Under the pieces are notes generated by a model. It was not told the origin of the DNA. It searched no databases and saw only the letters and a program-made list of their open reading frames with translations. A stretch of 64,000 nucleotides of DNA from Alphaproteobacteria bacterium. Lineage in GTDB: Bacteria; Pseudomonadota; Alphaproteobacteria; Micropepsales; Micropepsaceae. Positions 1 to 8,842 of this stretch are shown one piece after another. The position numbers were made by a program, and so were the translations under genes. Position 1 is the first letter of the stretch. The number at the start of each line of letters is the position of its first letter. The stretch lies in the NCBI GenBank assembly GCA_017307355.1, contig JAFKFG010000007.1:62001-126000 (forward strand). The letters are read 5' to 3'.

Positions 1-84
1 GTCGCGCTCCGGGTTGTGGCCCTGGCCGAACGCCGGGGACCGGCGCCGGAAGCGCAACGGCTGTACGAAATCGTCGCGGACTGA
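1..84 (+). CDS. RNA-binding S4-domain (Hsp15-like) protein, C-terminus only
   Basis: Open frame from the window edge to TGA at 82-84, encoding 27 residues that end in ERRGPAPEAQRLYEIVAD. The ERRGPAPEA..LYE tail is the usual C-terminus of small alphaproteobacterial S4-domain proteins of the HslR/Hsp15 type, which bind rRNA or stalled 50S subunits. In many alphaproteobacteria this gene lies directly before fdxA, as here. The S4 fold itself is outside the window, so the call rests on the tail and the neighbour. Confidence 0.7.
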   Translation, partial: VALRVVALAERRGPAPEAQRLYEIVAD

Positions 85-153
85 CCGCTTGCTATCGCCG
101 CCAGCCGGTTTTATGGACCTAACCGCTTATTCGTCGCCGTCTGGAGCCTGCCA

Positions 154-492
154 ATGACCTATGTCGTCACCGAAGCCTGCATCAAGTGCAAGTTCATGGA
201 TTGCGTCGAAGTCTGCCCGGTGGATTGCTTCTATGAAGGCGAGAATATGCTGGTGATCAACCCGGACGAATGCATCGATTGCGGCGTCTGCGAGCCGGAA
301 TGCCCGCCCGAAGCCATCAAGGCCGACACCGAGGCCGGGTTGGAAAAATGGCTTTCGGTCAATTCCGAATATTCCAAGACTTGGCCCAATATCAGCCAGA
401 AGGGCGAAGCCCCGGCCGACGCCAAGGACTGGCAGGGCGTGCCGGACAAGTTCGAAAAGTATTTCGACCCCAAGCCCGGCTCGGGCTCCTGA
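154..492 (+). CDS. fdxA: FdxA-type 7Fe ferredoxin
   Basis: A 112-residue soluble electron carrier. Cysteines 9, 17, 21, 40, 43, 46 and 50 are spaced as in seven-iron ferredoxins, which carry one [3Fe-4S] and one [4Fe-4S] cluster; C12 and C25 are additional. Motifs are [16 protein letters not shown] and [12 protein letters not shown]. The acidic C-terminal 60 residues are typical of bacterial FdxA. The ATG has a GGAG eight bases upstream. It sits between the S4-domain gene and carD. The redox partner cannot be told from sequence. Confidence 0.95.
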   Translation: MTYVVTEACIKCKFMDCVEVCPVDCFYEGENMLVINPDECIDCGVCEPECPPEAIKADTEAGLEKWLSVNSEYSKTWPNISQKGEAPADAKDWQGVPDKFEKYFDPKPGSGS

Positions 493-795
493 GACCCATC
501 CACCAGGATTAACACCGTTCGGTGCCGTCCTTCCTCGGGCGGGCCGCTGGTTCTCGATTCGGGACAATGGATCAAGGGCTTGGGTGGAGCTTCGCAGTAA
601 GGGATTCGAAAGAAATGCCGCCTTTTCAACGGCTTGTGACGATTTTCCTTCCATTTTGCTTCAATCTGTGATAGGGTTGCCTTCAATCTGATCAGGCATG
701 AACCACACCCGCCGGCGTCCCCCGGCGTGTTTCAGCCATATTGATGTGAAATTATCATGCGTCCCGGGCCCTGCCGGACGCCAACGGAAGTAACG
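493..795 (+). other. intergenic region between fdxA and carD
   Basis: About 300 bases without a convincing gene. Short reading frames on the minus strand lack coding character or recognisable homology. The region must hold the carD promoter and leader, but I cannot place a clean -35/-10 pair. A small hairpin (CGCCGG with CCGGCG, near 711-728) lies upstream of the carD start and could be a weak fdxA terminator. Confidence 0.5.
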
Positions 796-1371
796 ATGAC
801 CGCACCCAAAGCCCATACGCCTGCCGCCAAGCCGGCCGCCGCGCCTGCCAAGAAAATCCCCGCCAACTCCAACAAGAAGCACGAATTCAAAACCAACGAC
901 CATGTGGTTTACCCGACCCATGGCGTCGGCAAGGTTTCCGGCATCGAAGAGAAGGAAGTCGCCGGGGCGAAGTTGGAATTGTTCATCATCGAGTTCGAAA
1001 AGGACAAGATGACCCTGCGCGTGCCGACCATGAAGGCCAAGGCCGTGGGCATGCGCAAACTGTCGTCGCCGGAAGTGGTCGGAAATGCCCTGAACACGCT
1101 CAAGGGCCGTGCCCGGATCAAGCGCACCATGTGGTCGCGCCGGGCGCAGGAATATGAAGCGAAGATCGACTCCGGCGATCTGGTGTCGATTGCCGAAGTG
1201 GTGCGCGACCTGCACCGCGCCGGCGGCCAGCCGGAGCAGAGCTATTCAGAACGCCAGCTGTACGAAAAGGCTTTGGCGCGCATGGCCCGCGAAGTCGACG
1301 CCGTGGAGCGCACCGACGAGCAGACCGCGGTCAAACGCGTCGAAGGCATGCTGACCAAAAAGGCCGCTTAG
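796..1371 (+). CDS. carD: CarD/CdnL-family RNA polymerase-binding regulator
   Basis: 191 residues. A basic Ala/Pro/Lys-rich N-terminal tail (about 35 residues) precedes the RNAP-interacting Tudor-like domain (from KTNDHVVYPTHGVGKVSGIE) and the helical DNA-binding CarD C-terminal domain (about residues 95-185). CarD proteins bind the RNAP beta subunit and stabilise open complexes at rRNA and other promoters. The ATG at 796 was chosen over the in-frame ATG at 757 because it starts the family-like tail. The gene faces the thermonuclease gene and shares a palindromic terminator with it. Confidence 0.92.
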   Translation: MTAPKAHTPAAKPAAAPAKKIPANSNKKHEFKTNDHVVYPTHGVGKVSGIEEKEVAGAKLELFIIEFEKDKMTLRVPTMKAKAVGMRKLSSPEVVGNALNTLKGRARIKRTMWSRRAQEYEAKIDSGDLVSIAEVVRDLHRAGGQPEQSYSERQLYEKALARMAREVDAVERTDEQTAVKRVEGMLTKKAA

Positions 1372-1423
1372 TGCAGGGACGCGGGCTAATCGCTTCGCGG
1401 CCCTTGCCCTGCAGATTCTAATA

Positions 1424-1455
1424 AGAAAGGCCCGGTATCGATACCGGGCCTTTCT
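1424..1455. terminator. bidirectional terminator between carD and the thermonuclease gene
   Basis: A perfect 32-base palindrome with 16-base arms centred between 1439 and 1440. AGAAAGGCCCGGTATC is followed directly by its reverse complement. The outer A/T-rich ends give a short U-tract in either direction. It overlaps the last two bases of the minus-strand stop codon, so it can serve both convergent genes. Confidence 0.85.
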
Positions 1456-2221
1456 ATTTGATAATTTCGATCTGCCTCGGGTTGGAAAGAGACATTTCCC
1501 ACCGCCCGTTGAAGTTTTCCACGATGCCCCGCACGCGGATCTCACGGCCCACAAGCGCTTCCAGGATGAGATCGCTGTCGCGAAACGCCTTGCGGTCCTC
1601 CGGGGCGATGATGGCGGAAAAGCCCTTGCGATAGTCCGGGCTGAAATCCAGGAAAACACGCCGGTCGTTGGTGGCGACATTGACGATGCGGCCCTGAACG
1701 ATCTGGAAACTTCCGGCCGGCGCCTTGAAGGGCGCAGCGTTGCGGACGGCGAATTCGGGGAGCGCCCATAGCCCGCGCCGCGCCTGGCGCGCCTCGGCCT
1801 CGGCGTCATAGAAATCGGGCGAGCATTCCTGCCGGTCCGGCATCACCGATACCCGCGCAAGCCCGCGCTTCAAAAGCTCGACCTGAAGCCACGCCGTGCC
1901 GAAGGCTTGCACGCGCATGCGGCCATAGCGGTCATGTTTGGGCGATGTGGATGTGAGGGTCAGGGCCTCCTTCGTCAAGGCGCGCAAGGCGGCAAGCGCC
2001 TCGTCCGCGACCGGCGCGGCAGAGCCGTCCGCGCCCGGCAAGCGAATGCCTTCCAGCAGAGCGCCCTGCCCGCCGTCCAGCATCAGAACCCCTTTGGGGT
2101 CGACCCGCGCGACATGCACATTCCTGCCGACAAGCTCGCCCGCGCAATCGGGCAATGGCATGGCGAGCCCCGTTGCCGGCCAAAGCAGGCCGGCCATTGC
2201 CAAGGCAGGCAACACTCTCAT
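1454..2221 (-). CDS. secreted thermonuclease-like (SNase-fold) protein
   Basis: 255 residues with a signal peptide (MRVLPALAMAGLLWPATGLAM). A staphylococcal-nuclease-like OB-fold follows (about residues 35-155: LLEGIRLPGADG, KHDRYGRMRVQAFG, LLKRGLARVS, EAEARQARRGLWA). The last 100 residues (GRIVNVATNDRRVFLDFSPDYRKGF onward) resemble the second OB-like domain seen in several alphaproteobacterial family members. Secreted nucleases of this family cut DNA and RNA with calcium. The RxxG/RYGR elements are visible, but full catalytic competence is not proven. The start overlaps the stop of the SDR gene (2218-2221), so the two are probably co-transcribed. Confidence 0.8.
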   Translation of the reverse strand: MRVLPALAMAGLLWPATGLAMPLPDCAGELVGRNVHVARVDPKGVLMLDGGQGALLEGIRLPGADGSAAPVADEALAALRALTKEALTLTSTSPKHDRYGRMRVQAFGTAWLQVELLKRGLARVSVMPDRQECSPDFYDAEAEARQARRGLWALPEFAVRNAAPFKAPAGSFQIVQGRIVNVATNDRRVFLDFSPDYRKGFSAIIAPEDRKAFRDSDLILEALVGREIRVRGIVENFNGRWEMSLSNPRQIEIIK

Positions 2222-3078
2222 CGAATGGCCTTGAGGCTCACGGCCTTGGGCGGCGGCATCGTGTCCGGCACGAAGAAGTCCGGCACCAGGTCCTGGGTGG
2301 GATCGACGCGATACCGGTCGAAATCCGTCACGCCATTTTCGTACAGGAAGGTGTCGTCGATCAGGAAATTGCCGCTAAAGCTTTTCGGTTTGGAGAAAAG
2401 CGCATAGGCCGCATCCGCCAGGATTTCCGGCGTGCGGCAGTTGCGCACGGCGTCGGGACTGCCCATGGCCAGGCGGATGGCGGCGGTGGCGATCGCGGTC
2501 CGGGGCCACAAGGCATTAAAAGCGATGCGGCCGGAAAATTCCGCCGCCATTCCCAGCACGCACATGCTCATGCCGTACTTGGCCATCGAATAGGCGGTAT
2601 GCCCCGCGAACCATTTGGGCTGCATGTCCAGCGGCGGCGACAGCATCAGCACATGGGGATTGTCGGATTTCAGCAGATGCGGAACGCAAAGCTTGCTCAC
2701 CAGGAATGTGCCGCGCGCATTGATCTGCGCCATCAGATCGAAGCGCTTCATGTCGGTTTGCTCGGTCCCAGTCAGGGAAATGGCGCTGGCATTGTTGACG
2801 CAGATATCGATGCCGCCGAATTGCGCCACCGTTGCGGCCACGGCCGCCGTCACCTGCTCCTCGAACCGGATATCGCAGACCAGAGGCAGCGCCTTGCCGC
2901 CCGCCTTTTCGATTTCTTCGGCGGCGGAAAAGATTGTGCCGGGCAATTTCGCGTTCGGTTCGGCGGTTTTCGCGGCGATTGCGATATTGGCGCCGTCCCG
3001 CGCGGCCTTGAGCGCGATGGCAAGACCGATACCGCGGCTGGCCCCGGTCACGAAAAGCGTTTTACCCCGTAGCGACAT
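2218..3078 (-). CDS. HSDL2-like short-chain dehydrogenase/reductase
   Basis: 286 residues. The NAD(P)-binding motif TGASRGIG is at residues 10-17. NNASAIS and the catalytic set (serine in LMLSPPL, then YSMAK) follow. The stretches DGANIAIAAKT, GTIFSAAEEIE, FGGIDICVNNASAISLT and NALWPRTAIATAA closely match the SDR domain of HSDL2, a family linked to lipid metabolism whose substrate is unsettled; the SCP2 domain of the eukaryotic protein is absent. The ATG at 3078 starts the family N-terminus, where the longer frame adds an unrelated 26 residues. It is the upstream member of a minus-strand pair with the thermonuclease gene. Confidence 0.9.
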   Translation of the reverse strand: MSLRGKTLFVTGASRGIGLAIALKAARDGANIAIAAKTAEPNAKLPGTIFSAAEEIEKAGGKALPLVCDIRFEEQVTAAVAATVAQFGGIDICVNNASAISLTGTEQTDMKRFDLMAQINARGTFLVSKLCVPHLLKSDNPHVLMLSPPLDMQPKWFAGHTAYSMAKYGMSMCVLGMAAEFSGRIAFNALWPRTAIATAAIRLAMGSPDAVRNCRTPEILADAAYALFSKPKSFSGNFLIDDTFLYENGVTDFDRYRVDPTQDLVPDFFVPDTMPPPKAVSLKAIR

Positions 3079-3176
3079 GCAGCCTCTCTCGATGATTGCC
3101 GGATCGTACAAGCGGGCATGGCGGCCGGCCATAAAGAAAAGGTGACCCAGCGGCACCGACCGGCTAAAAGGCCGCG

Positions 3177-4130
3177 ATGGAAAGCCTGCTTGCCAAGATC
3201 ATGCCCGCGAATGGCGCGGCGATCGCCCATGCCGCGGGATTGTTGCGGGACGGCAAGCTGGTCGCCTTTCCCACCGAGACGATTTATGGCCTGGGCGCGG
3301 ATGCCCGCAATGGCAAAGCCGTGGCCGGAATCTTTGCCGCCAAGGGCCGCCCCCGCTTCAACCCTCTGATCGTGCATGTCCGAGACATCGCGGATGCGGA
3401 GCCGCATGCCATTTTTTCCCCTACGGCGCGGACGCTGGCGGAAACTTTCTGGCCGGGCGCGCTGACATTGGTATTGCCGCGCCGGAGCGGCACTCCGCTT
3501 TCGGAGCTTGTCAGCGCCGGGCTGGACACGGTCGCGCTGCGGGTCCCCGCCCATCCCGTCGCGCTGGCCTTGCTGCGGGAAGCCGGCCTTCCCATCGCGG
3601 CCCCCAGCGCCAATCCGTCCGGCCGGATCAGCCCCACCACCGCCGCCCATGTGGCGGCTGGACTGGGCGGGACCATCGACCTGATCCTCGATGGGGGCGC
3701 CACGCCGCTGGGCGTTGAATCCACCGTGATCGGATTTGACGGGGACGAGCCGGTGTTGCTCCGCCCCGGCGCCATCGCGCGCCAAGCCATCGAAGCCATC
3801 ACCGGTCCCTTGGCTGCTGCCGGCGGTGCGATCCGCTCCCCCGGCCAGCTGGAAAGCCATTATGCGCCCCGCGCCACATTGCGTTTGAATGCGCGGGAAA
3901 AAGAGCCCGGCGAGATCCTGCTCGGGTTTGGATCATCGCCGGGGGCCGCGCTCAATCTCAGTCCGGTGGGCGATCTTACCGAAGCCGCATCCAATCTCTT
4001 TGCCATGCTCCATGAATTGGACCGCCAGCATTCGCGCATCGCCGTGGCACCCGTTCCCGAAACCGGCCTGGGCGAAGCCATCAACGACCGGCTGCGCCGC
4101 GCCGCCGCACCGAGGCCAAATCATGCATGA
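3177..4130 (+). CDS. tsaC: L-threonylcarbamoyladenylate synthase (Sua5/YrdC family)
   Basis: 317 residues. It makes threonylcarbamoyl-AMP from threonine, bicarbonate and ATP, the first step of tRNA t6A37 modification. The YrdC domain spans about residues 10-195, with FPTETIYGLGADA, KGRPRFNPLIVHV, FWPGALTLVL and PSANPSGRISPT. The C-terminal Sua5 domain (about 215-310, beginning SPGQLESHYAPRA) makes this the long Sua5 type and not the short TsaC. It overlaps the next gene by 8 bases. An internal ATG at 3201 is an alternative start. Confidence 0.95.
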   Translation: MESLLAKIMPANGAAIAHAAGLLRDGKLVAFPTETIYGLGADARNGKAVAGIFAAKGRPRFNPLIVHVRDIADAEPHAIFSPTARTLAETFWPGALTLVLPRRSGTPLSELVSAGLDTVALRVPAHPVALALLREAGLPIAAPSANPSGRISPTTAAHVAAGLGGTIDLILDGGATPLGVESTVIGFDGDEPVLLRPGAIARQAIEAITGPLAAAGGAIRSPGQLESHYAPRATLRLNAREKEPGEILLGFGSSPGAALNLSPVGDLTEAASNLFAMLHELDRQHSRIAVAPVPETGLGEAINDRLRRAAAPRPNHA

Positions 4131-5535
4131 GATATTCGACCGGCTGAAACAGGCCGCGGGTCCGGGCGGCTTCAGCGAAGATGCGAACGAAATCGCGCCC
4201 TATCTGGAAGAATGGCGCAGCCGCATGCGCGGCCAGACAAGGCTTCTGCTCAAGCCCGCCACCACCGAACAGGTTTCGGCCGTTCTGGCGATCTGCCATG
4301 AGACCGGCACCCCCATCGTGCCGCAAGGCGGCAATACCGGCTTGGTGGGCGCCCAGATTCCGCTTCACGGCGAAGTTCTGCTCAGCCTCAAGCGCATGAA
4401 CCGGATCAGGGCCGTCGACGCGCCGGGCATGACGCTGACCGCTGAAGCCGGCGTGACCTTGAAACAGGCACAGGATGCCGCCGCCGGCGAACAGCTTCTC
4501 TTTCCGCTCAGCCTGGGTTCGGAAGGCAGTTGCACCATCGGCGGCAATATCGCGACCAACGCCGGCGGCAATCATGTTCTGCGCTACGGCATGATGCGCG
4601 CGCTGGTGTTGGGGCTGGAAGTCGTTCTGGCCGACGGCAGGGTGCTGCCGATGCTCAAATCACTGCACAAGGACAATACCGGGTACGACCTGAAGCAGCT
4701 TTTCATCGGCGCGGAAGGCACGCTGGGGATCGTCACCGCAGCCTCGCTGCGCCTTTTCCCGCACCCTGCGCAAATGATCACCGCGCTCACGGCCGTGCCC
4801 TCGCCGGAAGCGGCGCTGGCGCTCTTGGGTCATATGCAGGCCCGCACAGGCGGCTTGCTGTCGTCTTTCGAGCTGATCTCGCGGCCGACCCTGGAGATGG
4901 TGCTGCGGCACATCCCGGGCACGCGCGATCCCTTGGCCACGTCTTCACCCTGGTATGTGCTGATGGAAGAGTCGGGCGGTGCGGGCGCCAGCCTGGAAAT
5001 CCTGACGCAATCGGCGCTGGAGGAAGCAGCGGGGGCGGAGTTTCTCACCGATGCCGTGGTCGCCCAGAACCAGGCCCAGGCGCGCAGCTTCTGGCACATG
5101 CGCGAGACCATCTCGGAAGCGGAAAAGCGCGAAGGGGTTTCCATCAAGCACGACATCTCCGTGCCGGTGGCATCCATTCCCGCTTTCATCGCGGAGGCCA
5201 CGGCCGTCGTGGTGGAGAAATTCCCCGGCGCCCGGCCGATCTGTTTCGGCCATATGGGCGACGGCAATCTGCATTTCAATTTCAGCGCGCCCGTCGGCCA
5301 GGATGCCGCTTTCTCGGCGCAATGGGACGAAGTGCAGCTTACCGTTCACGACATCGTGAAGACATACTCCGGCTCGATCAGTGCCGAACACGGCATTGGC
5401 CAGATGAAACGCGACCTGCTGCCGCGCTACAAATCGAGCGAGGAACTGGACGCAATGCGGGCGCTGAAGCACGCCTTCGATCCCAAGAACATCCTGAATC
5501 CGGGAAAGACCGTGCCGGCGGTCAAAAAGCTCTAG
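4123..5535 (+). CDS. FAD-linked D-2-hydroxyacid dehydrogenase (GlcD/D2HGDH family)
   Basis: 470 residues. The N-terminal FAD-binding PCMH domain carries PIVPQGGNTGLVGAQIP and GSEGSCTIGGNIATNAGG. The C-terminal FAD-oxidase domain carries FGHMGDGNLHFNF and EHGIGQMKRDLLP, with the metal- and substrate-binding histidines of D-2-hydroxyglutarate and D-lactate dehydrogenases. It ends in NPGKTVP, as usual. It probably oxidises a D-2-hydroxyacid and passes electrons to an ETF or the quinone pool; the exact substrate cannot be set. The ATG at 4123 overlaps tsaC. Its stop overlaps the stop of the convergent NdvB-like gene by 4 bases. Confidence 0.9.
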   Translation: MHEIFDRLKQAAGPGGFSEDANEIAPYLEEWRSRMRGQTRLLLKPATTEQVSAVLAICHETGTPIVPQGGNTGLVGAQIPLHGEVLLSLKRMNRIRAVDAPGMTLTAEAGVTLKQAQDAAAGEQLLFPLSLGSEGSCTIGGNIATNAGGNHVLRYGMMRALVLGLEVVLADGRVLPMLKSLHKDNTGYDLKQLFIGAEGTLGIVTAASLRLFPHPAQMITALTAVPSPEAALALLGHMQARTGGLLSSFELISRPTLEMVLRHIPGTRDPLATSSPWYVLMEESGGAGASLEILTQSALEEAAGAEFLTDAVVAQNQAQARSFWHMRETISEAEKREGVSIKHDISVPVASIPAFIAEATAVVVEKFPGARPICFGHMGDGNLHFNFSAPVGQDAAFSAQWDEVQLTVHDIVKTYSGSISAEHGIGQMKRDLLPRYKSSEELDAMRALKHAFDPKNILNPGKTVPAVKKL

Positions 5536-8171
5536 GCGGCTTTCGGAAGCACCGGTTCCACTGCCAGCGGCGCGGCCTCGGGCTTTTTGTTGGACATGGC
5601 GCTGATTGATGCGGTGACGAACGTCGCCGCGTAAGGAAGGCTCTGCACCCCCAGCATCACCATCCAGAGGCTGACGGCCGGATCCTCAAAGCCGCGGTCA
5701 AAGCCCATCGAGATCATCGCCGCCAGAAGGCCCGCCAAAAGCACGGTTTCCTGCCACACCACCCTCAGCACCTGGCTGAACTGGGCCGGATTCTCGCATT
5801 TGGGCGTACGCATGAAAGGCTTGCCCGCCGTCAAAAGTCCCGACCACATCGCCTTGCCCACCGTGTGGGTGAGCGACAATCCCGCCACCGACGCCATCAC
5901 CGCCCCTTTCAGGCCGGACCCCACCTTGGGCGGATAAAGCAGCAAGGTCTTGATCAGCTTGGTCGCGAACAGCGCCATCGCCGCGGCGGACAAAGCCGGC
6001 ATCGGCACGTCGATATAACTTGGGATCGCCCACATCAGCGCCGTCCATACCAACGCAGTGCAGGTCACGATCATGCCCAGCCCGTCGGAAATCCAGGGCA
6101 GCCAGCCGGAAAGAAACTGGTAGCGCTGCTCCCAGGAAAGGCCCGAGCCACCCAGGAATATCTCGCGCGCATGCCGCTTCATGATCTGCATCGCGCCATA
6201 GACCCAGCGATAGCGCTGGGACATGAAGGCTTCCAGTGTATCGGGTTCGAGCCCCGCACCCATCCGTTGCGGGATATAGGCGGCTTCATAGCCCGCTTCG
6301 AAGAGCTTCAGCCCCAGCTCGGTGTCTTCGGTGATGCACCATTCGCTCCAGCCGCCCACTTCCTCCAGCGCGCTCTTGGTCACGATGGTCATGGTGCCGT
6401 GCTGGATGATGGCATTGTGCTCGTTGCGCTCCACCATGCCGATATGGAAGAAGCCCCGATATTCCTCATAGGCCATGGCCTTGAAGATGTTCTCGTTTGC
6501 GTCGCGATAATCCTGGGGCCCCTGCACCAGCGCGATGGAAGGCGATGCGAAGAACGGCATCGCCCGGCGCAGCCAGAAAGGCTCGACCTGGTAATCGCTG
6601 TCGATCACCGCCACATGGGTGGCTTCGGGATCGGTCAGCGCCAAGGCGCGGTTGAGGCCGCCGGCCTTGAACCCTTTGACATTGTCGAAATGAAAGAAGC
6701 GGAACCGCGGACCCAAGCTCCTGCAATAGGCCTCGACCGGACGCCAGACCTCCGGATCGGGCGTGTTGTTGTCCAGCACGATGACTTCGAAATCGTCATA
6801 GTCCAGCCGCGTCAGCGCATTGATGGTATCGATCACCATCTGCGGCGGCTCGTTATAAGTCGGCAAATGGATCGAAACGCGAGCGCTTTTTTCCGGAATC
6901 GCGGCCGGGACAAAGCGGCGATCCATCCGCCATAGGGACGCCGCCAGCTCGATGCCTTCTGTGAGAATGATGGCGCAGGCCAGCAGCACCAGAGGCGACA
7001 TCGCAATCATCGCCGCGATGTCGGTGGGATCGATATATTCCAGCGCCGTGGCGTCGATCAGCGCCAGCAATCCCGTCGAGACCAAAGCGATCAACCCGCC
7101 CATCACCAGATAGCCGGTCTGGCGCACCTTGGGCATGCGCCCCAGGATCAAAAGCCCCAACGACAGGCTCATCACCGCGGCCAGCATCGCGTAGCCCCGC
7201 CATTCCGGGAAGCTGCGCAAAAGGCCGGTGAAGCCGAATTTGGGATGGCCGGTGGCGTCGAACACGCCCCAATAGGCGCCGACGGCCCCCTCGCCCGTAT
7301 TCTTCCAGGGCGAGTCATAGGCTTCCATCAGGTAATAATCGTAGCCCTTCTCCTGCGCGAACTGGACGAAAGCGCGCACGAAATAGGCTTCGTTGGCGAT
7401 CGAGGCCTGGGCCGAGCCGCGGGTGCGGCCTTCCGACGGCCACCCGGCTTCGCCGACGATGATCGGCTTGTCGGGAAATGTCTGCTGGGTGATGTCATAA
7501 TGGCGGCCGATGAAGCGCATCGCGCTGGTGATGTGCACATTTTCCCAATAGGGCAGCAGATGGACGAACACCACGTCCACATGCTTGGCCACTTCCGGGA
7601 TCACCACCCAGGTGGACCATGGCTCCGCCGTCGTCACCTTGATGCGCGCCGGCAGCGCCGCGCGCACGCGGTCGAGATAGACGCCGAGCTGCTCGGCGGA
7701 AACATAGCCGAACAATTGCGTCTCGTTGCCCACGATGACGCGGTCGATCACCCGCCGGTTGGCCAGCGCGGTCTTGATCGCCAGATCGATCTGCTGGTCG
7801 TTCTTGGCCAGGTCCGGGCTGATCCAGATTCCCAAGGACACGGTCATGCCGTAGCGGCGGGCAATTTCCGGCACCTTGTCCATGCCGCCATCCACCGTAT
7901 AGGTGCGGATATGGCCGGTGACATGCGCCAGCTGGGCAAGGTCGCGATCGATATGCTCCGGCGTGACGTGAAGCTGGTCGCTGGCGCGGACCAGGCGGCT
8001 GGGATTGTAGGCGATGCCGCGCACCTGTCCGTCCCAGTCCGGTGCCACCACCGTATAGTCGCGGCTGGTCCAGAACAGCGCGCTGGCGCCCACCACTGCG
8101 ATCAGGGCAACGAGAATGCGCAGGCGCACGCCATTATGGATTTGCCGCTGGAAGAGTTGCCGAAAGCGCAT
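5532..8171 (-). CDS. NdvB-like beta-1,3-glucan synthase: GH17 transglycosylase fused to GT2 synthase
   Basis: 879 residues. An N-terminal membrane segment (LRILVALIAVVGASALFW) leads to a periplasmic GH17 domain (about 45-330), with acid/base glutamate 150 in VGNETQ and nucleophile 241 in VGEAGWPS. Membrane helices follow, then a cytoplasmic GT2 domain (about 430-680: HLPTYNEPP, DNNTPD, DSD, TED, QRYRW) and C-terminal helices. The design matches bacterial NdvB/NdvC-type enzymes that polymerise UDP-glucose into beta-1,3-glucan and remodel it with a non-Leloir GH17 transglycosylase. The ATG at 8171, with AGGA upstream, was chosen because the longer frame overlaps the FKBP gene. It is last in a minus-strand run after FKBP (13-base gap). 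Confidence 0.88.
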   Translation of the reverse strand: MRFRQLFQRQIHNGVRLRILVALIAVVGASALFWTSRDYTVVAPDWDGQVRGIAYNPSRLVRASDQLHVTPEHIDRDLAQLAHVTGHIRTYTVDGGMDKVPEIARRYGMTVSLGIWISPDLAKNDQQIDLAIKTALANRRVIDRVIVGNETQLFGYVSAEQLGVYLDRVRAALPARIKVTTAEPWSTWVVIPEVAKHVDVVFVHLLPYWENVHITSAMRFIGRHYDITQQTFPDKPIIVGEAGWPSEGRTRGSAQASIANEAYFVRAFVQFAQEKGYDYYLMEAYDSPWKNTGEGAVGAYWGVFDATGHPKFGFTGLLRSFPEWRGYAMLAAVMSLSLGLLILGRMPKVRQTGYLVMGGLIALVSTGLLALIDATALEYIDPTDIAAMIAMSPLVLLACAIILTEGIELAASLWRMDRRFVPAAIPEKSARVSIHLPTYNEPPQMVIDTINALTRLDYDDFEVIVLDNNTPDPEVWRPVEAYCRSLGPRFRFFHFDNVKGFKAGGLNRALALTDPEATHVAVIDSDYQVEPFWLRRAMPFFASPSIALVQGPQDYRDANENIFKAMAYEEYRGFFHIGMVERNEHNAIIQHGTMTIVTKSALEEVGGWSEWCITEDTELGLKLFEAGYEAAYIPQRMGAGLEPDTLEAFMSQRYRWVYGAMQIMKRHAREIFLGGSGLSWEQRYQFLSGWLPWISDGLGMIVTCTALVWTALMWAIPSYIDVPMPALSAAAMALFATKLIKTLLLYPPKVGSGLKGAVMASVAGLSLTHTVGKAMWSGLLTAGKPFMRTPKCENPAQFSQVLRVVWQETVLLAGLLAAMISMGFDRGFEDPAVSLWMVMLGVQSLPYAATFVTASISAMSNKKPEAAPLAVEPVLPKAA

Positions 8172-8184
8172 CAATCGATGCGTC

Positions 8185-8736
8185 CTAACGTTGAGGCTTG
8201 TCGTCGGGATCGTTGGGATCGGGAACATAACCCGGCTCGCCGCGCCGGGGCGCCGGCGTGGTCGACACCAAAGTCATGTCGAACACCAAAGTCTGGTCCG
8301 GTGGAATGGACTTGCCGGCGCCGCGCGCGCCATAGCCAAGCTGGGACGGGATCACGATCTGCCAATGATCGCCTTCGCGCATCAACTGCAAGGCTTCGGT
8401 CCATCCGGCAATAACCTGGTTGACCTTGAAATTCGCCGGCAGGCCCGGCGAGGTGCCGTCGAAGACTTTGCCGTTGATCAAGGCGCCCGTGTAATAGACC
8501 TCGACGGAATCGGTGACGGCGGGGCGGCGGCCGAAACCGTTTTGCAGCATGCGGATCTGCAGGCCGTCCGGCTTGACGATCACGCCTTTCTTCTTGGCAT
8601 TCGCCGCCAGATATTCCGCATTTGCCTGGGGGCTGAGGGCGGGATCGGTGCTGGGCGGAGCGGGATCGGCGGCCGATGCCGCCAATGGCCAGGCCAGGAT
8701 CGCCATCGCCACGAATGCCGCAGAAAACTTCATCAT
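8185..8736 (-). CDS. periplasmic FKBP-type peptidyl-prolyl cis-trans isomerase
   Basis: 183 residues. A signal peptide (MMKFSAAFVAMAILAWPLAASAA) precedes a short linker and one FKBP domain (about 70-160). Family signatures are VEVYYTGALINGKVFDGT, VIAGWTEALQLMREGDHWQIVIPSQLGYG and IPPDQTLVFDMTLV. It catalyses proline isomerisation during protein folding in the periplasm. The tail is Pro/Asp-rich. The ATG at 8736 has GGAG seven bases upstream and is preferred over the ATG three codons earlier. It lies 13 bases before the GH17-GT2 gene, so it may assist folding of that large envelope enzyme (inference). Confidence 0.92.
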   Translation of the reverse strand: MMKFSAAFVAMAILAWPLAASAADPAPPSTDPALSPQANAEYLAANAKKKGVIVKPDGLQIRMLQNGFGRRPAVTDSVEVYYTGALINGKVFDGTSPGLPANFKVNQVIAGWTEALQLMREGDHWQIVIPSQLGYGARGAGKSIPPDQTLVFDMTLVSTTPAPRRGEPGYVPDPNDPDDKPQR

Positions 8737-8842
8737 GCTCTCCAACTCGTTACTGGCCGTTGCCGGAATTTAGCGTGGCGGGCCCCGTTCCGAACAGGGG
8801 CTTGGGAGCCAGGAAAATGAAGGATTCTGGCAAATTTGGGGG

